Assembly (NCBI GenBank): GCA_035640715.1
Contig: DASQVO010000054.1
Span: 1-32,389 of the forward strand
Length of the DNA: 32,389 nt
Direction of reading: 5' to 3'
From: DASQVO01 sp035640715
GTDB taxonomy: Bacteria; Actinomycetota; Actinomycetes; Streptosporangiales; Streptosporangiaceae
Part shown: piece after piece, positions 16,927-23,411 of the stretch
How positions within the stretch are numbered: the stretch's first letter is position 1
Layout of the letters: each line of letters starts with the position of its first letter
Program-made: the position numbers and the translations under genes
The notes under the pieces: generated by a model
Database searches by the model: none
Seen by the model: only the letters and a program-made list of their open reading frames with translations
What the model was told of the DNA's origin: nothing

Positions 16927-17861
16927 GCGTGGCAGGTGAGGGGCTTGCCGCCGTTGTAGGCGACCATGTCTCTCAGGGCAGCCATGGTGTCGATGCGCGC
17001 GCCCGGAGGTGCGCCGTCGAGTTCGGCGTAGGCGCGGTGCAGGTTTCCGGCGATGCGTTCGGCATCGAGCAGGCCAGCGTAGGGGCCGAGGTCCGTCTCG
17101 CGCGCGGCTTCCAGCGGGGAGAGGCCTGCGTCCTTGCCGCGGCGGGCGACGTCCTGCACGAACCGGAGGTAGCCGAGCACGTCGTCGATGACCTCCGGCC
17201 CGCAGACGGGGCCGTGGCCGGCGATGATCGTCTGAGCCCCGAGCGGCCGGACGACCTGCTCGAGCACCTCGATGGCGCCGCTGACCGAGCCCCACAGCAG
17301 GAATGGGGTGCCGCCATTGAACAGCAGGTCACCGGCGAACAGCACCGAACGATCCGGGATGAACACGATCGAGTCATTGGTCGTGTGCGCCGGGGTGCCG
17401 ACGTACCGGACCTCGCAGCGCAGCTCATCGGCCCACAGCGTGATCCCGGTGTCGTAGGTGAGGAACGGGGCCGACACCTCCAGCTTGCCCCAGTCAACTT
17501 CGGTCCAGATGCCCCACTCGGCCGGCGGCCCCAGGGCCAGCACCTCGTCACGGCAGCGCTCCTGGGCCACGATCGTCGCCGACGAGAACAGGCAGTTCCC
17601 GAACGTGTGGTCGCCATGATGATGGGTGTTGACCAGGGTCCGGACCGGCTGGTCGCTCACCGCCGCGATGGCGTCTCGGTAGGCGCGGGTCCGCCGCTCC
17701 GTCGAGCAGGCGTCGATGCTGATCACGCCCCGGCGCCCGACGAGGAAGCCGGTGTTGTTGATGAACCAGCTGCCGTCCGGCTGGATATACGCGTAGACGC
17801 CTTCGCTGACCTCGACGGTCTGCGGTGGCCCGACGGTTCCCGCCAGATCCGGACGACTCAT
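16923..17861 (-). CDS. MBL-fold metallo-hydrolase
   Basis: 312-residue metallo-beta-lactamase-fold hydrolase. The metal site is visible as THHHGDHTFGN (HHHGDH at 80-85 from the chosen start). Further ligands are the Asp in LLFAGDLLF and the His in IIAGHGPV. The fold is typical of actinobacterial cyclase/quorum-lactonase-like and SoxH-like enzymes; the substrate cannot be told. The ATG at 17861 has an excellent GGAGG five bases upstream, so an in-frame ATG at 17978 is not used. There is no signal peptide. The gene just upstream on the same strand is a broken MarR-type regulator that may once have controlled it. Confidence 0.9.
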   Translation of the reverse strand: MSRPDLAGTVGPPQTVEVSEGVYAYIQPDGSWFINNTGFLVGRRGVISIDACSTERRTRAYRDAIAAVSDQPVRTLVNTHHHGDHTFGNCLFSSATIVAQERCRDEVLALGPPAEWGIWTEVDWGKLEVSAPFLTYDTGITLWADELRCEVRYVGTPAHTTNDSIVFIPDRSVLFAGDLLFNGGTPFLLWGSVSGAIEVLEQVVRPLGAQTIIAGHGPVCGPEVIDDVLGYLRFVQDVARRGKDAGLSPLEAARETDLGPYAGLLDAERIAGNLHRAYAELDGAPPGARIDTMAALRDMVAYNGGKPLTCHA

Positions 17862-17974
17862 TCTGCCTCCAGTGGACGGCCCGGCTATGCCCTCATCGCT
17901 GCAGCCTAGCCGTGGCCAGCCCGAACTGGCCGCGCAGGCTTGGGCGGCGCGGTTCGGCTGGTCCGGGAAGGCAG

Positions 17975-18281
17975 TCATCCTGGACTAGCCGGAGCATCGT
18001 AAAGGAGCGCGCGAAGGGTCTTCCTGAACTGCTCTGCCTCGCCGGCGGATAGCGGGCTCAGGAAGACCCGCTCTGCCTGCTCGCCCGCCCGGGTCGCCTG
18101 CCGGATGATGTCCCGGCCGGCGTCTGTGAGTCCGACAACGTTCTTCCGCTGGTCGTCCGGGTCCTGGCGTCGCTGGACGAGTCCCTTTTCCTGGAGATCG
18201 TCGGTCAGCTGAACTGACTTTCAGTAATGCCGACCGCCCGCACGCGGGCAGGGGTCGAAAGCTGCGCGCGTTCGTTGTTCA
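17975..18281 (-). pseudogene. frameshifted, truncated MarR-family regulator
   Basis: The C-terminal half of a MarR winged-helix protein is clear: LTDDLQEKGLVQRRQDPDDQ and VGLTDAGRDIIRQATRAGEQ form the recognition helix end, wing and dimerisation helix. The preceding part of the DNA-binding helix (RAVGITESQFS) is in another frame, one base out, at about 18209, where it hits a TGA. The N-terminal dimerisation helices are missing. Its stop TGA overlaps an ATG of the MBL hydrolase frame. The gene is inactive unless the shift is a sequencing error, and even then it would be short. Confidence 0.72.
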
Positions 18282-18347
18282 ATGACTTACAGCCTTCCTC
18301 ACACGCTGGCGAGCGCACGGACGGGATGTGACAGCAGGAACGAGGTC

Positions 18348-18557
18348 ATGCGAACGGACGATGGTGCTACGACTACACCCATCGACTATTACCAGCGGGA
18401 GTACGCATGGCCCGAGGACGACGTGCGGGTCCTCGTAGAGGTGCGCCCCGGATTCGCAGCCTGGCTGCTGAGCCACGTCGTGATGGCAGGAATCCGCACT
18501 CCGAGCCAGGACAACGCCTACCGGATCTTTGAGACTGGTCATACGCAACATCAATGA
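18348..18557 (+). CDS. small hypothetical protein
   Basis: 69-residue protein from the ATG at 18348 (MRTDDGATTTPIDYYQ). No family recognised. It is acidic and aromatic in the first half (DYYQREYAWPEDDVRVL) with a short hydrophobic stretch (FAAWLLSHVVMAGI) that is too short and interrupted for a confident membrane segment. It lies 19 bases upstream of the glycogen-binding protein gene on the same strand, so the two probably share a transcript. An upstream in-frame ATG (18282) adds 22 unlikely residues. Confidence 0.55.
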   Translation: MRTDDGATTTPIDYYQREYAWPEDDVRVLVEVRPGFAAWLLSHVVMAGIRTPSQDNAYRIFETGHTQHQ

Positions 18558-18576
18558 GTAGAGGAAGCAGATCACG

Positions 18577-19170
18577 ATGGATCGCACCGCCGTGTCGCGC
18601 GGCATAGCGAAACAGCAGTACGCGTCCGCACGCCGGTCCTTGACTGTTTTCGAAGAGCGTATTGTTGCCCGCTATTGGGACGAGGACACGCTCGTCCGCG
18701 CGAGCTTCGAGCGTTTCCTCGGCTCGCTGGATCGGTTCGCCGGATGGCTCCTTGCCGACGATGAGATCTCTCGCCGCGGCCAGGCTCTGATCCGGCGGAC
18801 CGGGTACCCGGCGAGCGCCGGGGAGGAGGAGGCACATGGCAAGGTCGCCGGTGACCAGCCGGAACAGGGAGATAAGCAGCAAGGCGGCCCCGTCGATGTC
18901 ACTTTCACCCTTCCTGCCGAAGTTCACGCCGACAGCGTGGCGTTGTGCGGGGAGTTCAACCAGTGGTCGGTTGAGGATATCCAGCTCGAACGCGGCAGCG
19001 ACGGCACCTGGCGGACCACCGTTGCCCTCGAGCCAGGCCGTAGCTACCGCTACCGGTACCTGCTCGATGGCGAACGCTGGGAGAACGCCTGGCATGCAGA
19101 CCGCTATGTGTCGAATCCCTACGGCAGTGTCGACTCGGTCATCATCGTCGAACCGCACCCAGAGAACTAG
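18577..19170 (+). CDS. protein with a C-terminal glycogen-binding (CBM48/AMPK-like) domain
   Basis: 197 residues. The C-terminal part (about 106-193) is an isoamylase early-set/CBM48-type beta-sandwich: VTFTLPAEVHADSVALCGEF, NQWSVEDIQL, GTWRTTVALEPGRSYRYRYL and the ending NPYGSVDSVIIVEP. Such domains bind glycogen or maltodextrin. The N-terminal about 75 residues are helical and of unknown family (SLTVFEERIVARYWDEDTLV ... ERFLGSLDRFAGWLLAD). They are joined by an acidic, Gln/Gly-rich linker (80-105). There is no catalytic domain, so it is a targeting or sensing protein rather than a branching enzyme. The ribosome site GAGGAAG lies upstream of the ATG. No signal peptide. Confidence 0.82.
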   Translation: MDRTAVSRGIAKQQYASARRSLTVFEERIVARYWDEDTLVRASFERFLGSLDRFAGWLLADDEISRRGQALIRRTGYPASAGEEEAHGKVAGDQPEQGDKQQGGPVDVTFTLPAEVHADSVALCGEFNQWSVEDIQLERGSDGTWRTTVALEPGRSYRYRYLLDGERWENAWHADRYVSNPYGSVDSVIIVEPHPEN

Positions 19171-19337
19171 CGAAGCGCGACATCGCTGCTGGCCAGAATC
19201 GACAAGGCGGCAATGAAAGAGCCCTGTTGCTTAAATGGGGTGGGCGTCTGGGGTGACGGTATGTTTCCAGCCGGATGGGGTGACCCAAATGCGGCTGCGA
19301 TCGCCGCAAGCCCGCACCCGGCCTGATCATGACGGGA

Positions 19338-19463
19338 GTGCGGCGCGTTCTGGTGAGTTTCACGGCTTCTGGGCGTTCGATCCATATTCGCACTTAATAA
19401 GTGCGGCGCATCTTAATGAGTTTTCGCGGCTTCTGGCCGCTTCCCTCTGTATTCAGCTAATTA
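19338..19463 (+). repeat. imperfect 63-bp tandem duplication
   Basis: Two adjacent 63-bp units, 19338-19400 and 19401-19463, begin with the same GTGCGGCGC. They share TGAGTTT, CGGCTTCTGG and TATTC blocks in the same order with one base of internal shift. It is AT-richer than the surroundings and contains no gene. It lies about 210 bp before the secreted repeat protein and immediately before a CRP-type palindrome, so it is probably a regulatory duplication. Confidence 0.6.
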
Positions 19464-19468
19464 CATAC

Positions 19469-19484
19469 TGTGATAATCATCACA
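19469..19484. promoter_or_regulatory. perfect CRP/GlxR-type operator
   Basis: TGTGATAATCATCACA is an exact TGTGA-N6-TCACA palindrome, the consensus for Crp in enterobacteria and for Crp/GlxR of actinobacteria. It is about 190 bp before the secreted repeat protein and directly after the 63-bp tandem repeat. This suggests cyclic-nucleotide-responsive control, by inference. Confidence 0.6.
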
Positions 19485-19516
19485 CCGCACCTTGCGGGGG
19501 ACGCCGCATGACCACA

Positions 19517-19638
19517 GGATTTGCCGGGCACAAGGTGCGCGCGAATCCGGAGCGATCACGTCCTATCCGTCTACCGGATGACTCTGGACGGGGGCCGGCG
19601 CCGCGCGGAGCGCGGCGTCACGGGTGGGCGGTCCACCC
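19517..19638 (+). promoter_or_regulatory. structured leader with four consecutive hairpins
   Basis: Four inverted repeats follow one another before the secreted protein gene. (1) GGATTTGC/GCGAATCC (19517-19548) encloses a GCAC-AAG-GTGC inner hairpin. (2) ATCCG/CGGAT (19565-19579). (3) GCGCCGCG/CGCGGCGT (19598-19618). (4) GGGTGG/CCACCC (19622-19638). The gene's AAAGGGG ribosome site follows at 19655-19661. It does not match a riboswitch class I recognise; the c-di-AMP (ydaO) pattern was considered but its conserved blocks are not seen. A regulatory or stabilising 5' leader is inferred. Confidence 0.45.
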
Positions 19639-19672
19639 AGGCATCAGTGATACCGAAAGGGGATCCTTGTCA

Positions 19673-20074
19673 ATGAACACAAAGTCAGTAAAGCGGGCAC
19701 TCGGACTCGCTGCCGCGGCAGCGAGCACCAGCGGGGCGATGATGCTCGCACCGGCCGCGGCGAACGCGGCCACGGCACAGCCTGCTCACATGCAAACGGC
19801 AAGCAACGTCTCGAAGGGCCCCGGGGGCGGCAAGACGGGCGCCCCCTCCACGGGCGGCGACATGGGCGACCCCTTCACGGGCGGCAACATGGGCTACCCC
19901 TTCACGGGCGGCAACATGGGCTACCCCTTCACGGGCGGCAACATGGGCTACCCCTTCACGGGCGGCCCCTTCACGGGCTACCCCTTCACGGGCTACCCCT
20001 TCACGGGCGGCCCCTTCACGGGCGGCCCCTTCACGGGCGGCAACATGGGCGCCCCCTTCACGGGCGACGACTAG
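19673..20074 (+). CDS. secreted PFTG-repeat protein
   Basis: 133-residue exported protein. Residues 1-32 form a Sec signal peptide (basic MNTKSVKR, hydrophobic core, AANA cleavage before AATA). The mature protein is a short Gln/Ser region, then a low-complexity array. It has about four copies of a nine-residue unit GNMGYPFTG, several five-residue PFTGG/PFTGY units, a last GNMGAPFTG and a DD end. It contains no cysteine and no LPXTG anchor or hydrophobic tail, so it is released or bound non-covalently. Regular Gly, Pro, Tyr and Phe spacing suggests a flexible, aromatic-glycine structural or adhesive protein. No described family is recognised. The ATG is preferred over a TTG two codons upstream. 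A terminator follows. Confidence 0.8.
   Translation: MNTKSVKRALGLAAAAASTSGAMMLAPAAANAATAQPAHMQTASNVSKGPGGGKTGAPSTGGDMGDPFTGGNMGYPFTGGNMGYPFTGGNMGYPFTGGPFTGYPFTGYPFTGGPFTGGPFTGGNMGAPFTGDD
19865..20071 (+). repeat. in-frame 27-bp and 15-bp tandem repeats
   Basis: Within the secreted protein gene, a 27-bp unit (coding GNMGYPFTG) is repeated almost without base changes, followed by 15-bp units (coding PFTGG or PFTGY) built on the shared core CCCCTTCACGGGC. Near-identical codons point to recent expansion by slippage or recombination, so copy number may vary between strains. Confidence 0.85.
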
Positions 20075-20122
20075 GCTGGACCTTTTTAGCCCAGTGAGCG
20101 GGAGCTCCTGAGGGGGAACCGC

Positions 20123-20148
20123 GGGCGGGGAAGGCCGCATCCCCGCCC
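20123..20148 (+). terminator. terminator of the secreted repeat protein gene
   Basis: Perfect 9-bp stem GGGCGGGGA / TCCCCGCCC with an 8-nt loop, about 50 bases after the stop codon. There is no T-tract, which is common in high-GC actinobacteria. Confidence 0.68.
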
Positions 20149-20580
20149 ACCCTCCCCAGGGCACGGAGATTGCAGCTGGGTCAGGCAGCCAAACGTTGCA
20201 GATTCGGGTCTATTACCGAAATGAAAGCTGGTACATCTCGACCCTGGCCGGGAAGGCGACGCCGACGAAGGCCAGTTCGCTTCTCCGGGTAGTGATGATC
20301 ACCGATTCCGGGCTCCGCCGCGTCGGCCTGGCGACCGGATCGCCGCGTCGATCGCCGAGCACGGGCCCGCAGTGACCACCCACGACCAGATCCACCGAAC
20401 CCGTCCACCGCCTCGCTGGACATGACGGCCAGCGCGGCCCGGGAGTTCGGCGTCACCTTCTCGCCGGTCACTACGCACCGGTCACGGGCGAACGGTAGGC
20501 GCCTGCCCTCCGCCTACCCGGTACATAAAGGCATCAGCCCCCAGGCCTGCCTTCATCCGCTGCTAACACAACGAGCGGGC
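20149..20580. other. stretch without a convincing intact gene
   Basis: No complete gene could be supported here. Short coding-like pieces occur on both strands in different frames. On the plus strand QIRVYYRNESWYISTLAGKA reads without a start (about 20190-20265). On the minus strand VIITTRRSELAFVGVAFPA ends at a stop near 20213. These may be decayed remnants of an unrecognised gene. Confidence 0.3.
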
Positions 20581-20610
20581 TGTCCCGGGACAGCGGACTC
20601 TCCCGGGACA
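20581..20610. promoter_or_regulatory. repeated TCCCGGGACA palindrome
   Basis: TGTCCCGGGACA (20581-20592) is a perfect 12-bp palindrome. Its core TCCCGGGACA recurs at 20601-20610, 18 bp on. It lies downstream of the cold-shock gene and upstream of nothing obvious on the plus strand. It could be a repressor-binding pair or a decayed promoter region, or contribute to termination of the cold-shock transcript. Confidence 0.35.
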
Positions 20611-20681
20611 ACCGCGCGCGTCGCGACACTAAGCCTGCAGTATGCACGCCGGCCCGGCTGGCCGACGGAACAGGCGGTTGG

Positions 20682-20885
20682 TTAGAGGGGGCGGACCTGC
20701 TCGGCCTGCGGGCCCCTGGAGCCCTGGCCGACAGAGAATTCCACCCGCTGGTTTTCCTGGAGACTGCGGTAACCGTCAGCCACGATGGCGGAGAAGTGGA
20801 CGAAGACGTCGGCGGTGCCGTCGTCAGGGGCGATGAAGCCAAAGCCCTTGTCAGCGTTGAACCACTTCACGGTTCCCTGAGCCAT
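20682..20885 (-). CDS. cold-shock domain protein
   Basis: 67-residue single-stranded nucleic acid-binding protein of the CspA family. GTVKWFNADKGFGFI holds RNP1 (KGFGFI, 13-18), and VFVHF (27-31) is RNP2; the length is that of the family. It acts as an RNA chaperone in the cytoplasm and may be cold-induced or constitutive. The ATG has AGGAG seven bases upstream. A leader of about 80 bases separates it from a likely promoter, so post-transcriptional control is possible. Confidence 0.97.
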   Translation of the reverse strand: MAQGTVKWFNADKGFGFIAPDDGTADVFVHFSAIVADGYRSLQENQRVEFSVGQGSRGPQAEQVRPL

Positions 20886-20965
20886 ACTTTATCTCCTACG
20901 AGACGATCTTCGGGGTCCACGGGCGTGTCCCCCGGGCTGCTGCGACCGCCTGCCTTAGAGGCTGG

Positions 20966-20995
20966 ACTCTGGGAATCCCCGGCGCCCGCTGTCAA
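20966..20995 (-). promoter_or_regulatory. putative promoter of the cold-shock gene
   Basis: Read on the minus strand, a perfect TTGACA (20990-20995) and CAGAGT (20966-20971) are separated by 18 bp. They lie about 80-110 bases before the cold-shock ATG. The -10 match is only moderate. Confidence 0.42.
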
Positions 20996-21124
20996 AATTT
21001 CGCAGGAACCGTGGAACGGACAACGAACTTCGACTACAACCAGGAACCATTTAACACCATGACGCAAGCTGGCGCACGCCGACTGGGACGCGGGCGTGCC
21101 CAGAGGACCCGCCGCAGCTCCCGA

Positions 21125-21448
21125 TCAGGTAGCACTGTGTGTCCCGGCGGCCGCCCGCACGGCGAGATCACTGCTGGGTGAGCAGTGACTCGCCGACGTC
21201 GCGGAGGCCGCAGGCTCGAGTCCTGTGAACAGCTTGCCGCCGGTGCGCCGCCGAACCGGACGCTGCCGCTGCTTCCTCGTCACGGGTCTTGCTTTCATTC
21301 TCCGGTCAGCTTCCAGCACTGCCGCAACGACGTACCTCGCCTCGTTCTTATCTACCACATGCCCGCAGCGGAGCAATGCCCGGATCGCAACGGAGACCAC
21401 GTGACGTGGGACTTTTTCGGGGTCGAAGGTGACGGGGGGAAGGTTCAC
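21125..21448 (-). CDS. small hypothetical protein
   Basis: 107 residues from a GTG at 21448, chosen because GAGGAG lies about ten bases upstream and because the coding-like sequence begins there (VNLPPVTFDPEKVPRHVV). Residues 10-55 look like a small helical domain (VSVAIRALLRCGHVVDKNEA, then YVVAAVLEADRRM). The rest is a basic segment and a Ser/Ala-rich tail of doubtful folding. The family is not recognised. A longer in-frame extension to 21793 is Arg-rich and lacks a ribosome site. Confidence 0.55.
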   Translation of the reverse strand: MNLPPVTFDPEKVPRHVVSVAIRALLRCGHVVDKNEARYVVAAVLEADRRMKARPVTRKQRQRPVRRRTGGKLFTGLEPAASATSASHCSPSSDLAVRAAAGTHSAT

Positions 21449-21666
21449 GGCTTTAAATCTCCTCGGGATGACCGTGTCGCACGTGAGGGGACTCCCAGCT
21501 GTGCGCATTCGGTCTCTTTTTGCCATAATGCACGCCGGCGCCGGTGCGGACACGCATTGAAGTCGGCGTGTCGCAAAGAAGCATCTACCGAGGTACGCGG
21601 GATTCGGTTGGCGCCGCTGGGCTCGCTGGTGAGCCGTGGTTCGGGCTGCCGTTCGGGGGGTAGCGA

Positions 21667-21735
21667 ATGGGTATGAGCAGGTCACTGACCGCCGTCCCCT
21701 TCGACGTGGACAGTACCCTGGGCCGCCGCCGCTAG
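21667..21735 (+). pseudogene. possible HAD-phosphatase N-terminal remnant
   Basis: A 22-codon frame reads MGMSRSLTAVPFDVDSTLG before a stop. AVPFDVDSTL resembles HAD motif I (FDxDGTL) with Gly changed to Ser. It lies 31 bp before the trehalose-6-phosphate synthase gene, whose usual partner OtsB is a HAD phosphatase, so it could be the stump of such a gene. The match is short and may be chance. Otherwise 21449-21766 holds no gene that I can support. Confidence 0.35.
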
Positions 21736-21766
21736 GCGGGAACCGAACGCGATACGGTTTGCGGCG

Positions 21767-23290
21767 ATGAATACGTCTGCCACAGGAGTGCACCGCAGTA
21801 TCAGGCGACCGCGTACGCGCGAACTGGAGGAGGGGGTCCCGTCGTCCGCAGCTTCAGGTGACAGGCCAGTGGTGGCCGTCGCCAACCGGCTCCCGGTCCA
21901 CCGCGGCGACGATGGCTGGGAACTGTCACCCGGCGGGCTTGTCACCGCGCTGCGGCCGGTGATGTCCACGCATTCCGGCACATGGGTCGGCTGGGACGGC
22001 GGGACGAAGGGACTGCCGCCGACACTGCCGGGCGGCGACGTCGGGCTGCTGCCGATCGCCCTGTCCGCCGCCCAGATCCGCAACTACTACTACGGCTTCT
22101 CCAACCAGACGCTGTGGCCGCTGCTGCACGACGCGATCGAGAAACCCCGCTTCGAGCGAGCGTGGTGGTACACCTACCGGGATGTGAACGCCATCTTCGC
22201 TGACCGGACACTCACCGCGCTCGGCGAGCAGCCCGGCGCGCTCGCATGGGTCCACGATTACCACCTGATGCTGGTCCCGCAGCTGATCCGGGGCCGGCGG
22301 CCGGATCAGCCGATCGGCTTCTTCCTGCACGTGCCGTGGCCCTCACCGGATATCTTCGCCCGCCTTCCATGGCGGGAGCAGATCCTGGTCGGGCTGCTCG
22401 GCGCCGACGTCGTGTCCTTCCACACCGAGCGCTACCGCGCCAACTTCGTGCGCGCGTGCGCCCGGCTGCTGGCCGGCTCAGGCGCCGAGGTGCGCGATTC
22501 GACGATCATGCTGCCCGACGGACGCGTGGTAACGACCTCAACGGCACCTATCTCTATCGATGCGGCAGAGTTCGCCCGCCACGCGACCAGCGACGAGACC
22601 GACAAGGAGGTCCGGGCGCTCACCGAGCAGTTCGCCGGCCGGACCCTGCTGCTCGGCGTGGACCGGCTGGATTACACCAAGGGCATCGTGGAGCGCCTGC
22701 TGGCCGTCGAGATGCTCCTGGAGCGGAACCCGGACCTCCGTACCGGCCTTGCGTTCCTGCAAGTCGCCGTGCCCAGCCGTGACGACGTGCGGGAGTACCG
22801 CCAGCTGCGCGCGTCCGTGGAGCAGAACATCGGGCGGGTCAACGGCCGGTTCACCGAACCGGGCTACGACGTGCCCGTCCATTACCTTTACCGCAGCCTG
22901 TCGCAGCAGCAGCTCGCCGCCTACTACGCGGTTGCCGACACCATGCTGGTCACCCCGCTCATCGACGGGATGAATCTCGTATCCAAGGAGTACGTCACCG
23001 TCCAGGAGGCCCGCGGCGGGAGCGGGACGCTCGTCCTCAGCGAGTTCACCGGAGCCGCCGTCGAGCTTCCCCAGGCCGTCCTCTGCAACCCGTTCGACAT
23101 CGAGGGCCTGTCTTACCGCATCGAGTACGCGCACCGGCTGCCACAGGACGCCCGCCGCGCCGCCATCGCGGCCATGGCCGAGCACGTCCGCACCTATGAC
23201 GTGTATCGCTGGGTCTCCGACCAGCTCGACGTGCTCTCCGCCTGCCGCGGCACACCAGCGGCCGGCGGCAGCCCGGCCGAACGCTCCTAG
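21767..23290 (+). CDS. otsA: trehalose-6-phosphate synthase
   Basis: 507-residue GT20 glycosyltransferase that joins glucose from a nucleotide sugar to glucose-6-phosphate. Motifs: VVAVANRLPV (35-44), GGL (57-59), WVHDYHLMLVP (161-171), FFLHVPWPS (from 185), LGVDRLDYTKGI (R300 and K305 bind the donor phosphates) and DGMNLVSKEY (400-409) for the donor site. The first about 32 residues are a variable polar leader; the ATG has only a weak ribosome site. No intact trehalose-6-phosphate phosphatase is adjacent, so it must be encoded elsewhere. The product protects against osmotic, cold and desiccation stress. Confidence 0.96.
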   Translation: MNTSATGVHRSIRRPRTRELEEGVPSSAASGDRPVVAVANRLPVHRGDDGWELSPGGLVTALRPVMSTHSGTWVGWDGGTKGLPPTLPGGDVGLLPIALSAAQIRNYYYGFSNQTLWPLLHDAIEKPRFERAWWYTYRDVNAIFADRTLTALGEQPGALAWVHDYHLMLVPQLIRGRRPDQPIGFFLHVPWPSPDIFARLPWREQILVGLLGADVVSFHTERYRANFVRACARLLAGSGAEVRDSTIMLPDGRVVTTSTAPISIDAAEFARHATSDETDKEVRALTEQFAGRTLLLGVDRLDYTKGIVERLLAVEMLLERNPDLRTGLAFLQVAVPSRDDVREYRQLRASVEQNIGRVNGRFTEPGYDVPVHYLYRSLSQQQLAAYYAVADTMLVTPLIDGMNLVSKEYVTVQEARGGSGTLVLSEFTGAAVELPQAVLCNPFDIEGLSYRIEYAHRLPQDARRAAIAAMAEHVRTYDVYRWVSDQLDVLSACRGTPAAGGSPAERS

Positions 23291-23411
23291 CACGGCATGG
23301 TCCTTCCGCGCACCGGGTCCGGTATGCGCGGTCATGGGCAACTTCTCCCCTATTGGCCGCATTAGCCCCGCGATACGTGGGAAGATCCCCGGACACAGGG
23401 AGGTGGCCGGG

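Noticed and set aside
17862..17978. N-terminal extension of the MBL hydrolase from the ATG at 17978
   Set aside because: The extension is not family-like, and the ATG at 17861 has a strong GGAGG; the overlap with the broken MarR stop is probably incidental.
19485..19660. c-di-AMP (ydaO-type) riboswitch
   Set aside because: Hairpins are present, but the conserved blocks of that class that I know are not visible.
19865..20071. Possible CRISPR array
   Set aside because: Repeats are directly tandem with no unique spacers and keep the reading frame of a secreted protein; no cas genes nearby.
19685..20164. Minus-strand frame full of VAREG repeats
   Set aside because: Reverse complement of the PFTG repeat; no signal or start site, whereas the plus strand has a signal peptide, ribosome site and terminator.
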